A stretch of 64,000 nucleotides of DNA from Saururus chinensis (GCA_035235625.1 CP141143.1:47477178-47541177), one strand, 5' to 3'. Positions 1 through 11,917 are shown, counted from the stretch's first letter. Numbers and translations are program-made. The notes: generated by a model not told the origin, from the sequence alone.

Positions 1-53
1 TCCAATCCGCTCCATTCTTCGTCTGTCATACTTACGTTTGTCATATTCCATCA

Positions 54-245
54 CACGCTTACCCGTCCCCATTCGACTCCATACCAAAAACCTTACCACT
101 TTTTACCGTCCATTGCCCATCAAACTTACCTTCTCTGTCTTCCGTCGTACGCTTACATGTCCAAATCCACGTCCAACTTCGTACCAAACCCTTACCACTT
201 CTTACCGTCCATCGTACATACCTCTGCCCACATGCACATACACAT
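54..245. repeat. Two diverged ~95-bp tandem units
   Basis: The segment starting ACGCTTAC near 54 recurs near 149. Both copies continue through a shared CCTTACCACTT and TTACCGTCCAT core. The spacing is about 95 bp and the copies are clearly diverged. They lie in the pyrimidine-rich left part of the GC-rich LTR. Confidence 0.5.
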
Positions 246-1929
246 ACATAAAGCATACGTGCAACTCATACATAACAATCATACTCACAGCTCATATGCA
301 TGCCATACGTATCTAAAACATACCATATAATCATGCTTATATGCACGTCATGTAATTCCTAGCATGCTACTACTCATTCAAGCATGCTATCATGAAATTA
401 CGAGTTCAAGCTCCCCTACCTCGTAATCATGACGTTTGATGGCGAGCACACGACGGTGGCGGCGTCGGTGGCGGAGTTGGCGGTCAAAACCATTGCCCAG
501 TTGAGAGAGCTGCTGTCCCGAGGGTGTAAGAAACGCCGGAAGCACTCACGGCCAAACAGGGGTGACACTGATCAACGCGGAAAAATTTGTGATCCACGGC
601 GGCACACTACGGGCGACTGAGAGGAAGGTCGTGCCAACGAGTGGCAGGTGCGACTGAAGATCTAGGTGTACACTAAAATTCGACCGGTGGTTGAACCATA
701 CACAACCGATCACAAGACATCGAAATCGGCCGTGGACAGCACCCAACGGCGTCGATTTCATGTTTACTAGGGCCCACATAAGGGTGGAGGGTGTGGGCGT
801 CACTCAAGGATGGAGGAGACTGATGGAGGACTCCGATGTCAACTCCAGATGATGGCAGAGCCATCTGACGGTCAGGCGGCGCCAAAGCGGCACCAAAACC
901 TTAACCCGCACGCGCGGCTACTAGCACATGCGGCCAAAGGGAGGGGGAGAGTGCTAGACGGTGTCAGCCCAAGACTCGGAAAGGCGGTAGGGCCATGCCC
1001 AAGGGCGGAGACCAACAATACAGCCTTTGCCGTTTCCGTGCCGAAGCAGGCCGACTAGAGGCCAATCGGCGTTCGGCGAGAGTAAGATGGTGGCGCTCTG
1101 AATGGCGCAGTCAAACACATAACTGACAGAGGGGATGTGTGGCTCATATCGGAAAAAGAGGAGCGGTGCTGCACTAGGGCGGCCAGTCATCTCTAGGCTG
1201 AGACCCGTCAAACTACAAGGTCCAGAGAAGACACTACGGTGGCCCAAAACGGGTGGAAAACCCTAGGGCCACAAGGAGGAGCTAGGGTCAGATGAGGTCG
1301 AACTGGCCCAGGTGGAACCATCACTAAAAGAAGGATGGCCAAATATGGCCCACAGCTATAGCGGAACAGTCCTCCTTCGACTGATTCATGCTGCACACAC
1401 TAAAAATGGCATACGGGAAAACGGCCAATTCCGGGCGACGACTAAGATGGGGGCAGATTGGGCAGCGGTCTAGGCCGGACAATAGTCGATGTAGTGGGGC
1501 TGGGTTGAGGCCACAACAGGGCCATCACCCGCCCAAGGCTAGCCAACCGGAGGCAAGCCGGAGGTTGGTTCTCGTCGGCGTAACCTCCAGATCAATCACA
1601 ACTAAAAACAGGGAAGGTGGAAGGGTCTGGCCGGAGGAGGTGGGAGTGTACTAGGGCCGGTGAACCTGAGCTAAAACAGTGGCTCGGTCATTCGCCAAGC
1701 CAGATCAAAGCTGGACGGAGGCCAGTTGGCCAAGTTCGGCGTTCGGCGGCCGGCAACAATCACTCCATCCAAAATGGACGGAGACCAAAAAATAGAGGAT
1801 CGGAAGGTCTGATCGGAGGGTGGAGGCGGAACTGGGTAGGGAGGGGTGGCCCAAAGCCTTTGCCGCACTCAGGCAGGGCTGGGTGGAGGTCCGATGGGGG
1901 TAGATCGGGCGTAGCTCGCCGCCGGCGGC

Positions 1930-2580
1930 TACTGTTGAACAAAAACAGTTCGCCAGCGAAAACAGGGCAGAGGGGGAAAAGTATGGGGCGGCGGAACGGA
2001 GGCCCACTGGGCCGGGAGGGGTGGCCTCCCGCAGTCGCCGGCCCAGGGCGGAGACGTGGCCGGCCGGCCCTTGGCGGCCCCCGGCGGCAGCTCAAAACGG
2101 GTCACAGTGAGAAAGGGAGAGAGACTGCTTACCGGGGAAAACCAAGGGGAGGAGTCGGCGGGACTGGGCAGGGAAGTGGCCCTGACGTCGCCGGCCTGAG
2201 ATTGGCCGGACGGAAGCCGAGCGAAGCCCACTGGCCATTGCCGGTGCCGTCACAGCACAATCAGAGAGAAAACAGAGTGATCGGTGGAACAAGGGAGAGG
2301 CGGAACGGAGGCCGGGCGGCGGAGCGGAGGCCCACCGGGCCGGGAGGAGTGGCCTCCCGCCATCGCCGGCCCACGGCGGAGTCATAGCCGGCCGGCCAGG
2401 CCTTGCCGGCTCGTGGCGGCGGCGGAACAACACAAAATAGAGAGGGAGAGGGCTCACCGGGGAAAGAAGCCGGAGCGGCCGTAGGCGGCTGGGGCGGTGG
2501 CCCCTTGGCGTCGCACTGCCGGGGCGGAACTGATGGTGGTGGCCCGGCGGCCCGCTGGCGGCCGCCGGTCACCGGAGAGA
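1930..2580. repeat. Two ~328-bp tandem units in GC-rich LTR
   Basis: GGAGGCCCACTGGGCCGGGA near 1999 recurs as GGAGGCCCACCGGGCCGGGA near 2327. The similarity continues through a CCGGCCGGCC run, an ACCGGGGAAA segment and a GTGGCCC block in the same order. The unit is about 328 bp with many substitutions, so the duplication is not recent or the array drifts fast. It lies within the LTR and has no coding meaning that I can see. Confidence 0.6.
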
Positions 2581-3436
2581 AGAGTGCAGAATGGGGGGTC
2601 CTCGCTGCTTCCAGAAGTGTTTGGAACGGGCTCGGTCGAGCCCGAGCCCGAGCCATTTCTTTTATTTATTATTTTTTTTTCCACTTAACCCTTCTGCACA
2701 TCCGATCTTCAACGATTTTTCGCGCAAGAAGCGCGCGTCGAGGCCCGTGGCCCACGACTGACCTGAGACCCGGCTCTACGGGTACGAATACCGAAGTCAC
2801 ATACACCGAAGCATCATATTTTTCTGCCAAAAAATAACAGAAAAAACACAGAAAATCGTAGAAAATTCCGGGACATTACAAGGCTAGTGTCCTTAATCCA
2901 GTTGGCTCAAGGCACTAGGTGTTGAAACACCCCTCAGGCTTAATAACTCGAACTATAAAGGCTACAGAACCAAGTAAGTCATAAAAGAATTTATCTCAAC
3001 TTTTCACCTTTTGACGCGATCCCTTATACTTGCCTAGGCACAAGGCCCGGTTACTCAATGAAAAGAGAAACAAACCTTTACTCTTTTTTTTTCATCTTTT
3101 TTTTTTCAATCAATCTATCTTTTTTTCTTTTTCAACTCTTTTTTTTTTCATCAAACACTTATCCCATTTTTTTTTTTCAAATAATAGCCAAGCATAAAGA
3201 TCTATCATAAAACATTAAAAATTACTCAATTGCCAAGTTTTCAAAAATATGCCTAGTTCCCACTATGATTACAAGTAATAAATCACAAAATTATATTCCT
3301 ACAAGTTTCAAGTGTGTGAAATGTGATTTAAAAATATATGCACAACTATCCAAGATAAAGAAAATAAAATAGAAATTACTCACTTAATCGCTTTCATCAC
3401 TTAATTAATTACTTGAACTTTCTTTGAAGCTTTGAT

Positions 3437-5004
3437 CTCTTTAAAAACAGACATATGCTTTTCAAAGAAAATAAACGATAAAAACCACATAAAAGAAAAC
3501 TAAAGAAATAACAACAACAAAAAAAATATATTCTAAAACATCCTAAAAGAAAAATAAGAAAGAAAAACATCTTTCCGCACCCCCAAACCTAAACTGAACA
3601 TTGTCCTCAATGTAAAAGAAAATATATACTATAATGACAAGAATAAGTAGGAGAGGGAAATAAAGATATCACCTGAGAGCATAACTAATCCACTAATCTG
3701 AAAATGAAGTACATATGATTGGAGAAAACATGAGAAACATACATATAAAGAGCAATTTCCCAAACCTAAAATACCAAGCTCCCAAAAAAGAGATAACAAC
3801 AAAAACTATAATGAGAAAATAAAATAAAAGCTGAAAAAAATAAGTAAATAAAACCTAAATAAACCAAAGAAGATAAACAAAAGGTAGGAAAAGAAATATA
3901 TAAAAAACATGGGTTGCCTCCCAAGATGCGCTAAGTTTATTGTCTTTAGCTAGACATTGCCAACATTCTCAAATATATCAAGGTGGGTGGTAGATATTGG
4001 CATTGGCTCTTCTCTTAAGTCTCCAAAATGATGGTTCAAAAAAAATAGAAGGCACAACTTGATTATGAGCTGGTGCTACAAAATATGGACCTCTATCATA
4101 AGCATCGAATGTAAAATTATCTACCATAAAACATTCAGCATTAGAGATTGCAGGTAAATCATTAGACACATCAAAAATATTTAGGTGCACTTTCATGTTC
4201 CCAAAGGTCATCTCCATTAATCTCTTTAAAAACAAACATATGCTTTTAAAGGAAAATAAACGATAAAAACCACATAAAAGAAAACTAAAGAAATAACAAC
4301 AACAAAAAAAATATATTCTAAAACATCCTAAAAGAAAAATAAGAAAGAAAAACATCTTTCTGCACCCCTAAACCTAAATTGAACATTGTCCTCAATGTAA
4401 AAGAAAATATATACTACAATGACAAGAATAAATAGGAGAGAGAAATAAAGATATCACCTGAGAACATAACTAATCCACTAATATGAAAATGAAGTACATC
4501 GGATTTGAGAAAACATGAGAAACATACATATAAAGAGCAATTTCCCAAACCTAAAATACCAAGCTCCCAGAAAAGAGATAACAACAAAAACTATAATGAG
4601 AAAAGAAAATAAAAGCTGAAAAAAATAAGTAAATAAAACCTAAATAAACCAAAGAAGATAAACAAAAGGTTGGAAAAGAAATATATCAAAAACATGGGTT
4701 GCTTACCAAGAAGCGCTAAGTTTATTGTCTTTAGCCACACATTGCCAACATTCTCAAATATATCAAGGTGGGTGGTAGATATTGGCATTGGCTCTTTTCT
4801 TAAGTCTCCAAAATGATGGTTCAAAAAAATTAGAAGGCACAACTTGATTATGAGCTGATGCTACAAAAGATGGACCTCTATCATAAGCATGGAATGTAAA
4901 ATTATCTACTATAAAACGTTCAGCATTAGAGATTGCAGGTAAATCATTAGACACATCAAAAATATTTAGGTGCACTTTCATGTTCCCAAAGGTCATCTCC
5001 ATTA
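3437..5004. repeat. 785-bp direct tandem duplication inside element A
   Basis: The units 3437-4221 and 4222-5004 abut each other and match closely by eye. Both carry the protease-end coding stretch, the conserved GGTTGC(C/T)T..CCAAG segment and the tail with CACCCC(C/T)AAACCTAAA. The junction repeats CTCTTTAAAAAC. The copies look more alike than the element looks intact, so the duplication probably came after insertion, by slippage or unequal exchange. Confidence 0.85.
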
Positions 5005-5360
5005 CTCCCGTCCTACAATTTATGCATGCATTAGCTGTGGCAAGGAAAGGGCGACCTAGAATGATAGGAATCTGATGTGTGAAGTTGGCACTAGTTTCCA
5101 TATCTAAGACAGTAAAATCAACAAGGAAAAAGAACCGGTCAACTTTCACTAAGACATCCTCAATTACTCCCCGAGGCTTACGCACAGAATGGTCGGCTAA
5201 CTGCAATGTAACTAATGTAGGCTGCAATTCACCTAACCCTAATTGTTTATACACCGAGTAAGGGAGTAGATTAACACTCGCACCAAGGTCAAGGAGGGCA
5301 CTATGAATGAAGTGATCGCCTATGACACAAGAAATAGTGGGCACTCTAGGGTCCTTATAC
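4763..5360 (-). pseudogene. Retroviral-type aspartic protease of element A (fossil)
   Basis: The minus-strand frame shows the aspartic protease signature DLGASVNLLPYSVYKQLGL. It is followed by a hydrophobic strand-rich core with LADHSVRKPRGVIEDVLVKV and the typical Athila-group end ILGRPFLATANA. In living relatives this enzyme matures the Gag polyprotein inside the particle. It is preceded by the linker coding stretch 5320-5763. Downstream on the minus strand lies only the non-coding tail, with no polymerase. It is a fossil copy. Confidence 0.85.
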
Positions 5361-6284
5361 TTAGTGGGGTGTCAAACTCCAAAAGAGAGCTAACTTGCTC
5401 GGTGAGAAATACCTTTTTAGATACATGGGTCTTAGATTTACGCTTTTGAGTGCATAGGTCTTTGGGGAACTTAGCATAAGCAGGGACTTGCTTAATGGCA
5501 TCTAAGAGGGGGAGATTAATTTTGACTTGTTTAAAAGTCTTAAGAATATCATCCATCTTAACTGTGCTCTTTCTAAATGGTGGGGCCATGTCAAGACACT
5601 GAGGAGAAGGTGCCCTAGGGATATAAGATCCCTCAGAAGTGGTCTTAGGCTGTGGCTCTGAGGAAGGGGAAGGAGAGACTGACTCCTTTGAATTTGGTTC
5701 ACTCTCTAACTCATAAGGCTCATTAGGGGTTGAATTGTCTAACCCTTCATTTGTGGTACCCAAGGACTCATCTCCAACCTGATTATCAATATGTCAACCA
5801 CTCCTAAAGGTAGTTATGGACTGAACTTGTTCATTAGATGAATGGACAATCTCTACTCAACATTGACCTTTAGGGTTTTGTTGGGGCTGACTCGGCAATG
5901 TTCCCATCTCTCTCTTATTGATAGCATTGACTAGTTGTCCAATTTGGGCTTCTAACTTTGCTATAGATTGTATGTGAGAGTGAAGAAGTTGAGATTGAGA
6001 TTGAATGCCTTGCAGGGCACTCAAGAACTTTTCTTCAAAGCTTGGACTCCTATTGGGTTGGACATATGGATGTTGGACTTGAGGTTGGTGGATATGGGCT
6101 GGTGGGACTTGGAATGGTTGCCTAGGAGGTTGGTTGCCTACAACCCCTTGGTTTTGTGTCCGCCAGGAAAAGTTAGGATGATTCCTCCACCCAGGGTTAT
6201 ATGTGTGTGAAAATGGATTATTCTCAGCCCTAGGGAAGGATTGGGTGGCATTCACATGGTCTTGGATAAACTCAGGAAATTGAG

Positions 6285-7164
6285 AGGTAGAGGGGCACTC
6301 CGTTATAGTATGGCTTGGGCTAAGGCATATTGTGCATGCATCTTAAGTGAAGGGAGTGGGCTGATGTGTTGAAGTCATAAGGAGGTCCAGCTTCCTACTT
6401 AAAGTGTCAACTTTAGAGGATATGTCTAATAGGTTTTTGACTTCATACAAGCCACACCTAGAGGGGGCATTGTTCAAGGTAGATAGTCTACTCTCATTTC
6501 TATTCAACGCAGCATGTTGAAGAGAATTTTCACTCAAGTCCTCAAAAAGTTTCCATGCTTCATTTTCATTTTTTAGCAAAAAGGTACCCCCACAACTTGC
6601 ATCAACAAGATGACGGTTTTGTTCAGTAAGACCTTCATAAAAACGTTGCACTAATTACCACTTAGGGACAGCATGATGAGGACACCTCCTAAGAAGGTCC
6701 TTAAGTTTATCCCAACTCTCATGGAACTGTTCAGTGGGAAGTTGGGCAAAAGTGGTTATGGCCTTTCTCATTTGGTTGGTCTTACCTATGGGGAAGTATT
6801 TTTTTAGGAACTCTTGTTGCATTTGGGCCCAAGTTGTGATATTGTCTGGCTCTAAAGAGTGAAGCCATTCCTTAGCCTTATCTTTCAATGTGAAAGGAAA
6901 AAGGCGAAGTTTAACGGCTTCATCGGTTAAATTTGAGAGCTTAAAAGTTGTGCATATTTCCAAGAAGTCATCTAGGTGCCTATACGGGTTTTTATTATTA
7001 AGTCCATAAAAAGATGGAAGCATTTGAATGACATTGGGCTTAATTTCATAATTTTGAGGAGCAACCGTTGGCAACCTAATGCATGAAGAGGAGGTGTACT
7101 CATTGGGAGTGTAATACTCCCATAGAGCTTTGAGTGGTGCATCTACTAACTGATATTCAGCCAT
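6285..7164 (-). pseudogene. Gag with zinc knuckle of element A (fossil)
   Basis: The ATG at 7164 opens MAEYQLVDAPLKALWEYY, followed by the retrotransposon gag core: QMLPSFYGLNNKNPYRHLDD, then LRLFPFTLKDKAKEWLHSL, and FPIGKTNQMRKAITTFAQ. Further on, at about 6335-6290, a CCHC zinc knuckle with spacing C-x2-C-x4-H-x4-C can be read. Gag forms the virus-like particle and binds the RNA. A Pro/Gln-rich segment (6255-5857) ends in LPSQPQQNPKGQ, a tail shared with the element at 46 kb. The copy is broken. Confidence 0.85.
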
Positions 7165-7601
7165 GATGAGGGTAGAGGTAGTGTGGGTGGAGGAATTGGT
7201 GGGAGAGTTTGGGGGTGTAGGGATGTAGGTCGAGGGCAACTCAGATCTCCTAGATGTCCACTCAGGCTCAGGGTCAAATGGTACTAATCGGGGGAGTAAG
7301 GAGCAACAACCACGCATACACCACAAACACCACACAATTTTAAGTGTAAAAAGGGAAAAATGAAGCAAAAATAACTAAAGAAAAATAATAAAAAGGGAAA
7401 ATGATCTTGCAAACCAAAGAGAAGCACTATGCTTTCCAATGTCCACTTGTGGCCACAAGTGTAGAGAGCACCTTCAACTCAACCTACAAGATCAAATTAA
7501 AAGAAGGTAAGAAACTAAGAATTAACCTAAAAAAAATAAGTAAATTGAAACTAAAGTATCTAGAATTATCCTAAAGCTAATTTAATAACAAATTAACACC
7601 G

Positions 7602-7619
7602 TCCCCGGCAACGGAGCCA
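7602..7619 (-). other. Primer binding site, tRNA-Asp type
   Basis: The minus strand reads TGGCTCCGTTGCCGGGGA just inside the LTR. This matches the complement of the plant tRNA-Asp 3' end (TGGCGCCGTTGCCGGGGA) at 17 of 18 positions. It fixes the 5' LTR as the right-hand one and supports an Athila relationship. Confidence 0.85.
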
Positions 7620-7625
7620 AAAACT

Positions 7626-8797
7626 TGATCATTTATAATTAAACCCTTTGCAAGTGTACAAGGTAATTGTACTAGGATGAGTATTTAAGGGTTGTCGAAC
7701 CTTAGGGACGGATGAATTATTACTAAATCTAAAGAGGAATTTGCTAATTGAAAACTAAAACAATTTAAACTTAAATTAAGTAAAGGAAAAGAATCAACTA
7801 GTTTAAAAACAAGAGATTAATATAGTAGAATTTACTTAGGAAATCGAGTCCACTATAGAACCATAACAATTCCTTAACTTTTAATCTAAATCTAGTGTGA
7901 ATATGAACAAGTATTCTGAGCTATAAGCTAGAATTACTTCAGAAAGAATCATTAATTAAATTCCATGGCATGAACTATCTTCGACAATAGCACGAATCAT
8001 CTACACTAAACTAGCTATAGGCATGACCCGTCTAATCTTAGTATAACTCATCCAAGTCATTAATTATCTGAACAGTAAAACTATTGTATGACCATCTCAT
8101 CTAAATCATAGAAATTAGAATTGATGTAAATATCAAAACCACATCAATCTATCATTTACAAGACAATAAATCAACATAGATTTGAATAAACATGAAAAGC
8201 TCTTCCATTAAAAAGAAAATCCTTATCATACAATTGTCATAATTCACAACTGAGATCTAAATTAAAAAGAATAGAAATTGAAACTTATCTATAGCTTCAT
8301 CAACTCCTATGTAAAAGAAAAGTCTAGCCTTCCATTGTAGAAGAAAGCATTTGAATCTCCATTGAAAGCTTTGAGTTCTTCTCCATCTTCTTCTTCCTTC
8401 TTCTCTTCAGAAAATCTACTTGCTAACCTTCAATTTTGAGGCAAATATGTCTTTATATAGGCATAAGAACCATAGAAAGAAGTTCTATGTGAAAAGGACT
8501 GAAAATTGGCTTAAACAAGGAAACTGCGCGTTATCCCGTTCGAACGCCCTGCATGCCCGTTCGAATGCTTGAACTATATTTTCTTCAAAATCACATTATC
8601 CCGATCGAATGGTAAGTGAGGCCATTCAAACACCAATGAAGAATCTGCAAAATAAGCCAATTTAATTCAAAACACCATAGAAGTTTTTTCTAACCTAATT
8701 AAATTTAATTTCTAATTATTTAACCTATATTAACTCTTAAATGAGACTAGAAAATAGAATAATTAAGGGTAAAATAACGTATAAATTATACTTATCA
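7626..8797 (-). repeat. 5' LTR of element A (1172 bp)
   Basis: On the minus strand it starts TGATAAGTATAATTTATACG and ends AATTATAAATGATCA, next to the primer binding site. The solo LTR at 56653-57802 has the same ends, order and length, which gives an independent check on both borders. Confidence 0.9.
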
Positions 8798-10013
8798 ATA
8801 CCCCAACTCCTATGCGTGCCAAAAGCCTCTTTAGGCAGTATCAAGGAGTAATAAACTCCGATAGTTCTTGGTGTTGCATACCGAAGAACTACCCTTCAAA
8901 TTCCGAATTTTTAAAATAAATGGAATAACCAAATAATATTCAAATAATTGATACTAAAATGATCACGTAAGGACGGACCTTTGTCTGGCCCAACAATATT
9001 TTAAACCCTTTAAAATAATCTTTATTGTACGACTTCAAGCGATAAGAGAAAAGAATGGAGCTTAGCCCTAACACAAAAATAGAATTTAAAACCACCTACC
9101 CTCGTTAAGCCTACATTTGTAGTCAGCTTTAAAGAGGTGGGCGGCACCTCTCCTTGCGCAGAGATAGGTTCCTCATTCGGTTTGGGTGAGGTGGATAGAA
9201 CCTCCCCTAGCGCTAGGACAGTCTCCTCGTCCGGCTTGGGTGAGGCAGGTAGAACCTTCCTTAACGTTGTGACAGTCTCCTTGTCCGGCTCGGGTGAGGT
9301 GGGTAGAACCTCCCCTATCATCGAGGCAGTCTCTTCGTCCGGCTCGGGTGAGGCGGGCAGAACCTCCCCTAACGTCGAGGCAGTCCTCATTTCTGACCCG
9401 AGAGTGGCAGACAGGGCCTCCTCATGCCTCAGGTCGTTTCTACCTTTTAGAGGGTTTATCTCGAAAAATGGACCCTTTCATGACGTCGGGCACCCTCGAA
9501 TTAGGTAAGTTTGGTTTTTGAACGGGTAAAAATGGGCAGGGAAAGGTTAAGGAACATATGTTTAAAATATAAAAATGTCATAGAGCAAAGCAAAATAGAG
9601 GAGAAATGGGATAGGGGCGAGTTGGGCACCCCCTCCCCCTCCCCTTAAATAGAAACAGACCACTGTTGGATGCATGCCATGTGGCGTGCCTCCAACACGG
9701 GACAAAAACAGCTAGCCCAAGTTTGGAATTACGTGATCTTAGTACCGTTGGACTCATATTGACAAGCCCTTCAAAACAAAACCACCCAACCGCATGTTTT
9801 CTCAAAAAAAAAAAAAGATTGTTGGTCCCGCCCAAGACACGCACAAAGAGGTCATAGTCTACGATCTTGGTGTGCGAAATTTGTGTTTTTATGCTCGATA
9901 CAACCGACTCTAAGAATCCTATGAATAATCTAAAAGGGTTGACAGAAATTGAGGCTAAAACAACGTTAAATTGATAAGTAAAGTTTGTTAGGTTAAAAAA
10001 AATTTGGGGTGTA
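8798..10013. other. Non-coding stretch, probably LTR-derived
   Basis: I see no gene here. The stretch holds the 54-bp minisatellite (9130-9400). A segment (9400-9510) recurs inverted at about 58245-58365, which points to an old dispersed repeat. A pyrimidine-rich block lies near 9630-9650, and a poly-A run lies near 9806. At 10003-10013 it ends in GGGGTGTAACA, which resembles the 3' end of the Tekay LTR at 43220-43232, but no start could be found. Element A inserted at 8797/8798. Confidence 0.4.
9130..9400. repeat. 54-bp minisatellite, ~5 copies
   Basis: The core GG(T/C)GAGG(T/C)(G/A)G(G/A)(T/C)AGAACCT recurs about every 54 bp, near 9187, 9241, 9295 and 9349, with a weaker copy before them. 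The unit length is a multiple of three, so two frames on opposite strands stay open and mimic an 18-residue protein repeat. I regard this as a repeat and not a gene: there is no start context, no domain, and both strands are equally open. Confidence 0.75.
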
Positions 10014-11902
10014 ACATAAAACCATGTCCCTTCAAATATAAAACTGATTTGATAAGCCTCCGATCGATTAATCCAACAACCAATGACATCCAATTGCATC
10101 CAATCGATCAAACACGTCTAATTGCGATTAATCTAATTTAGAAATCATTTTCATGATGCATGTGACATGATACATACATGAGCAATGTTAAATGAATGTA
10201 AGCATAGGTAAACATACTCTAATCAGTCTTAATATGCATGATACATGGTTCATTCATGACAAATAAAATTGTATAAGCATGAGTAAAAATATACATACAT
10301 GGTCGTGTTCATATTTGAGCTAAAACGTGTGGAACATGGTACATTTGCAATTATTGTGACATGTGCAAATATTCATAATTCATCTTGGTCCTAATCTACT
10401 GGTACCTTGGAGTAAATACGAAGAAATCATCAAAATCTCACTTAAAATTGCGCATATACTTATTTATCCCATACTATCTTAAGTAGATGTTTTAGCATAA
10501 TCACAACATGTAATCTTTACATATTAGAAAAAATAGCAAATAAACTCCAATTAATGTGAAGCTTTGCAAACACCTACATAGTAGACTTAAATAACATATA
10601 AATAAATATCATATGAAAATAAGTACAAAAAATTATTTTTGTGATTTAATTAATGAGACTATGTAGTTTTGCCAGATTCGTCGACCTTCAATTTTATGAC
10701 TACGCCGTTGACTTATTGAGCTCTAAACAACATGAAATTTTACAACATACTCATAACATAGATACCAATCCATCATAAAAAGAAGGAACCAGAAATCTTT
10801 TGTTTTCATCCCTAAGCATTCTTCTAAGCACAAAAACAAAGAGTTGTTTTATTGTACAATATGTATTACAAAAAATATAATAAATACTTATTATTATGAA
10901 AAAGTATGAATAATTAGAAATATAATCTAGACATGTTAATATATCCCCAAAAAAAAATTGAGAGAAAAAATCAAAGTAAAAGTATCTGAAACATAGTTGT
11001 GAATCCAAAACATAGAGCTATTTGGGCTGTTTGAACGGCCTCGTGGCCCATTTGAATGTCCTATCATCCCGTTTGAATAGTTGGCCATTAGGCCAGCCCA
11101 CTCGTAATTTAACGATAAGGACAAAACTGTCAAAACAGTCGTCTTCTAGCTCACGAAATCGAACCGAAATTTTTCTATAACTCAATAAAAATTGCCAAAA
11201 CTTGATGAAATTCTATATAATCATTACCTAAGCCTAAAATATGATAAATCTAACATTTTTCGTGCTTAAACATACAAAAATAGCTATAAATTACGTGTTT
11301 TTAATAAATCACCATTACACATCAAGATGAATCAAAAGCTCAAAGAAACCCATAATAATGAAGATAAGAAGGATTAAGAGTAAAATTGAAAGATTAGGGG
11401 TGATTAGGGCTATAAAACACACCTTAATCCATTTTTCCTCTTGGGAAAATGGGGGTAGAACGCCTCCTTCTCCCTTGCATAGCCCTTCCCCAAATTGGCA
11501 AGTGGCTAGTGTTTTTCCTTAAATAGTAAGGTTTTGGGCTATATTTATAAACTGTTGGACTATAAAATAGGGTAAAAATGTCCTAAATGGCTTATTAGAG
11601 TTATTTTGGGGCTAAAAATGAGTTTAATCATTCCCAAACTTACTGAAACAAATTAATAAAAGTTTAGAGGGTTAAGTGGGTCACATGCCGTCTAATGTGG
11701 AACCCACGGTGGGGTCCACACCCTTAATTAAGGAAAATTACTATAAAATCCCATGAAATCCGAAAAAATTAGATAATCCAAGTTTGATATTGAAGCTTAT
11801 AAAAAGGACATTAAACCTTGTTAAAACCATATTTAAGAAAAACCACACAATATCACATGATTAAATATAAATTAAACTGGGTTAAAGTTAGAGATCTTAC
11901 AT
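10014..11902 (-). mobile_element. Partial Tekay-like 3' LTR
   Basis: The sequence from ACTGATTTGATAAGCCTCCG to the right end tracks the LTR at 33722-36965 and the one at 51715-56324 in the same order. It ends AGAGATCTTACA on the plus strand, so the minus strand begins TGTAAGATCTC. The portion corresponding to the first ~1.15 kb of those LTRs (plus-strand order) is absent. A polypurine tract lies directly beyond 11902, so this is the 3' LTR of a minus-strand element whose internal part lies to the right. It is an old fossil. Confidence 0.75.
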
Positions 11903-11917
11903 CAACCCTCTCCTTAC
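11903..11917 (-). other. Polypurine tract
   Basis: The minus strand reads TAAGGAGAGGGTTGA immediately before the LTR start TGTAAGATCTC. This is the expected place and composition for plus-strand priming of an LTR element. It shows that the LTR at 10014-11902 once had internal sequence on its right. Confidence 0.65.

Larger units (their letters stand above)
1..2880 (-). mobile_element. GC-rich LTR end of a Ty3/gypsy-like element
   Basis: Read on the minus strand, this stretch begins TGTAATGTCCCGG at 2880, a typical plant gypsy LTR start (TG, then TCCC). It has no credible coding domain. Base composition jumps to strongly GC- and purine-rich between about 430 and 2650. Its right edge abuts sequence that belongs to the internal region of the minus-strand element at 2881-8797, so it was inserted there. 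Its other end lies outside the window, so LTR length, target duplication and autonomy cannot be judged. The long open frames here are composition artefacts: both strands and several frames are open at once and none shows a known motif. Confidence 0.6.
2881..8797 (-). mobile_element. Athila-like gag-protease element (A), non-autonomous
   Basis: This is a minus-strand LTR element. Its 5' LTR is 7626-8797, with a tRNA-Asp-type primer binding site at 7602-7619. Next come gag (about 7164-6285), a Pro/Gln-rich linker, and an aspartic protease (about 5360-4760). A long non-coding tail continues to 2881, where the GC-rich LTR interrupts it; the 3' LTR is not in the window. No reverse transcriptase, RNase H or integrase motif is visible between protease and tail. 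The layout is the same as that of the plus-strand element at 43677-50565. The element is a fossil with roughly half a dozen breaks. Its LTR resembles the solo LTR at 56653-57802 at about 90% or more by eye. Confidence 0.85.

Noticed and set aside
1617-2387. 256-residue open frame in the GC-rich block
   Set aside because: Both strands and several frames are open at the same time because of composition. The product is Arg/Gly-rich with no domain, and the block lies inside an LTR with tandem units.
9137-9508. Open frames on both strands with an 18-residue repeat
   Set aside because: They result from a 54-bp minisatellite. No start context or domain, and a homologous stretch elsewhere is non-coding.
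10003-10013. Possible 3' end of a plus-strand LTR (GGGGTGTAACA)
   Set aside because: No matching LTR start or target duplication was found to the left, so the likeness may be chance.
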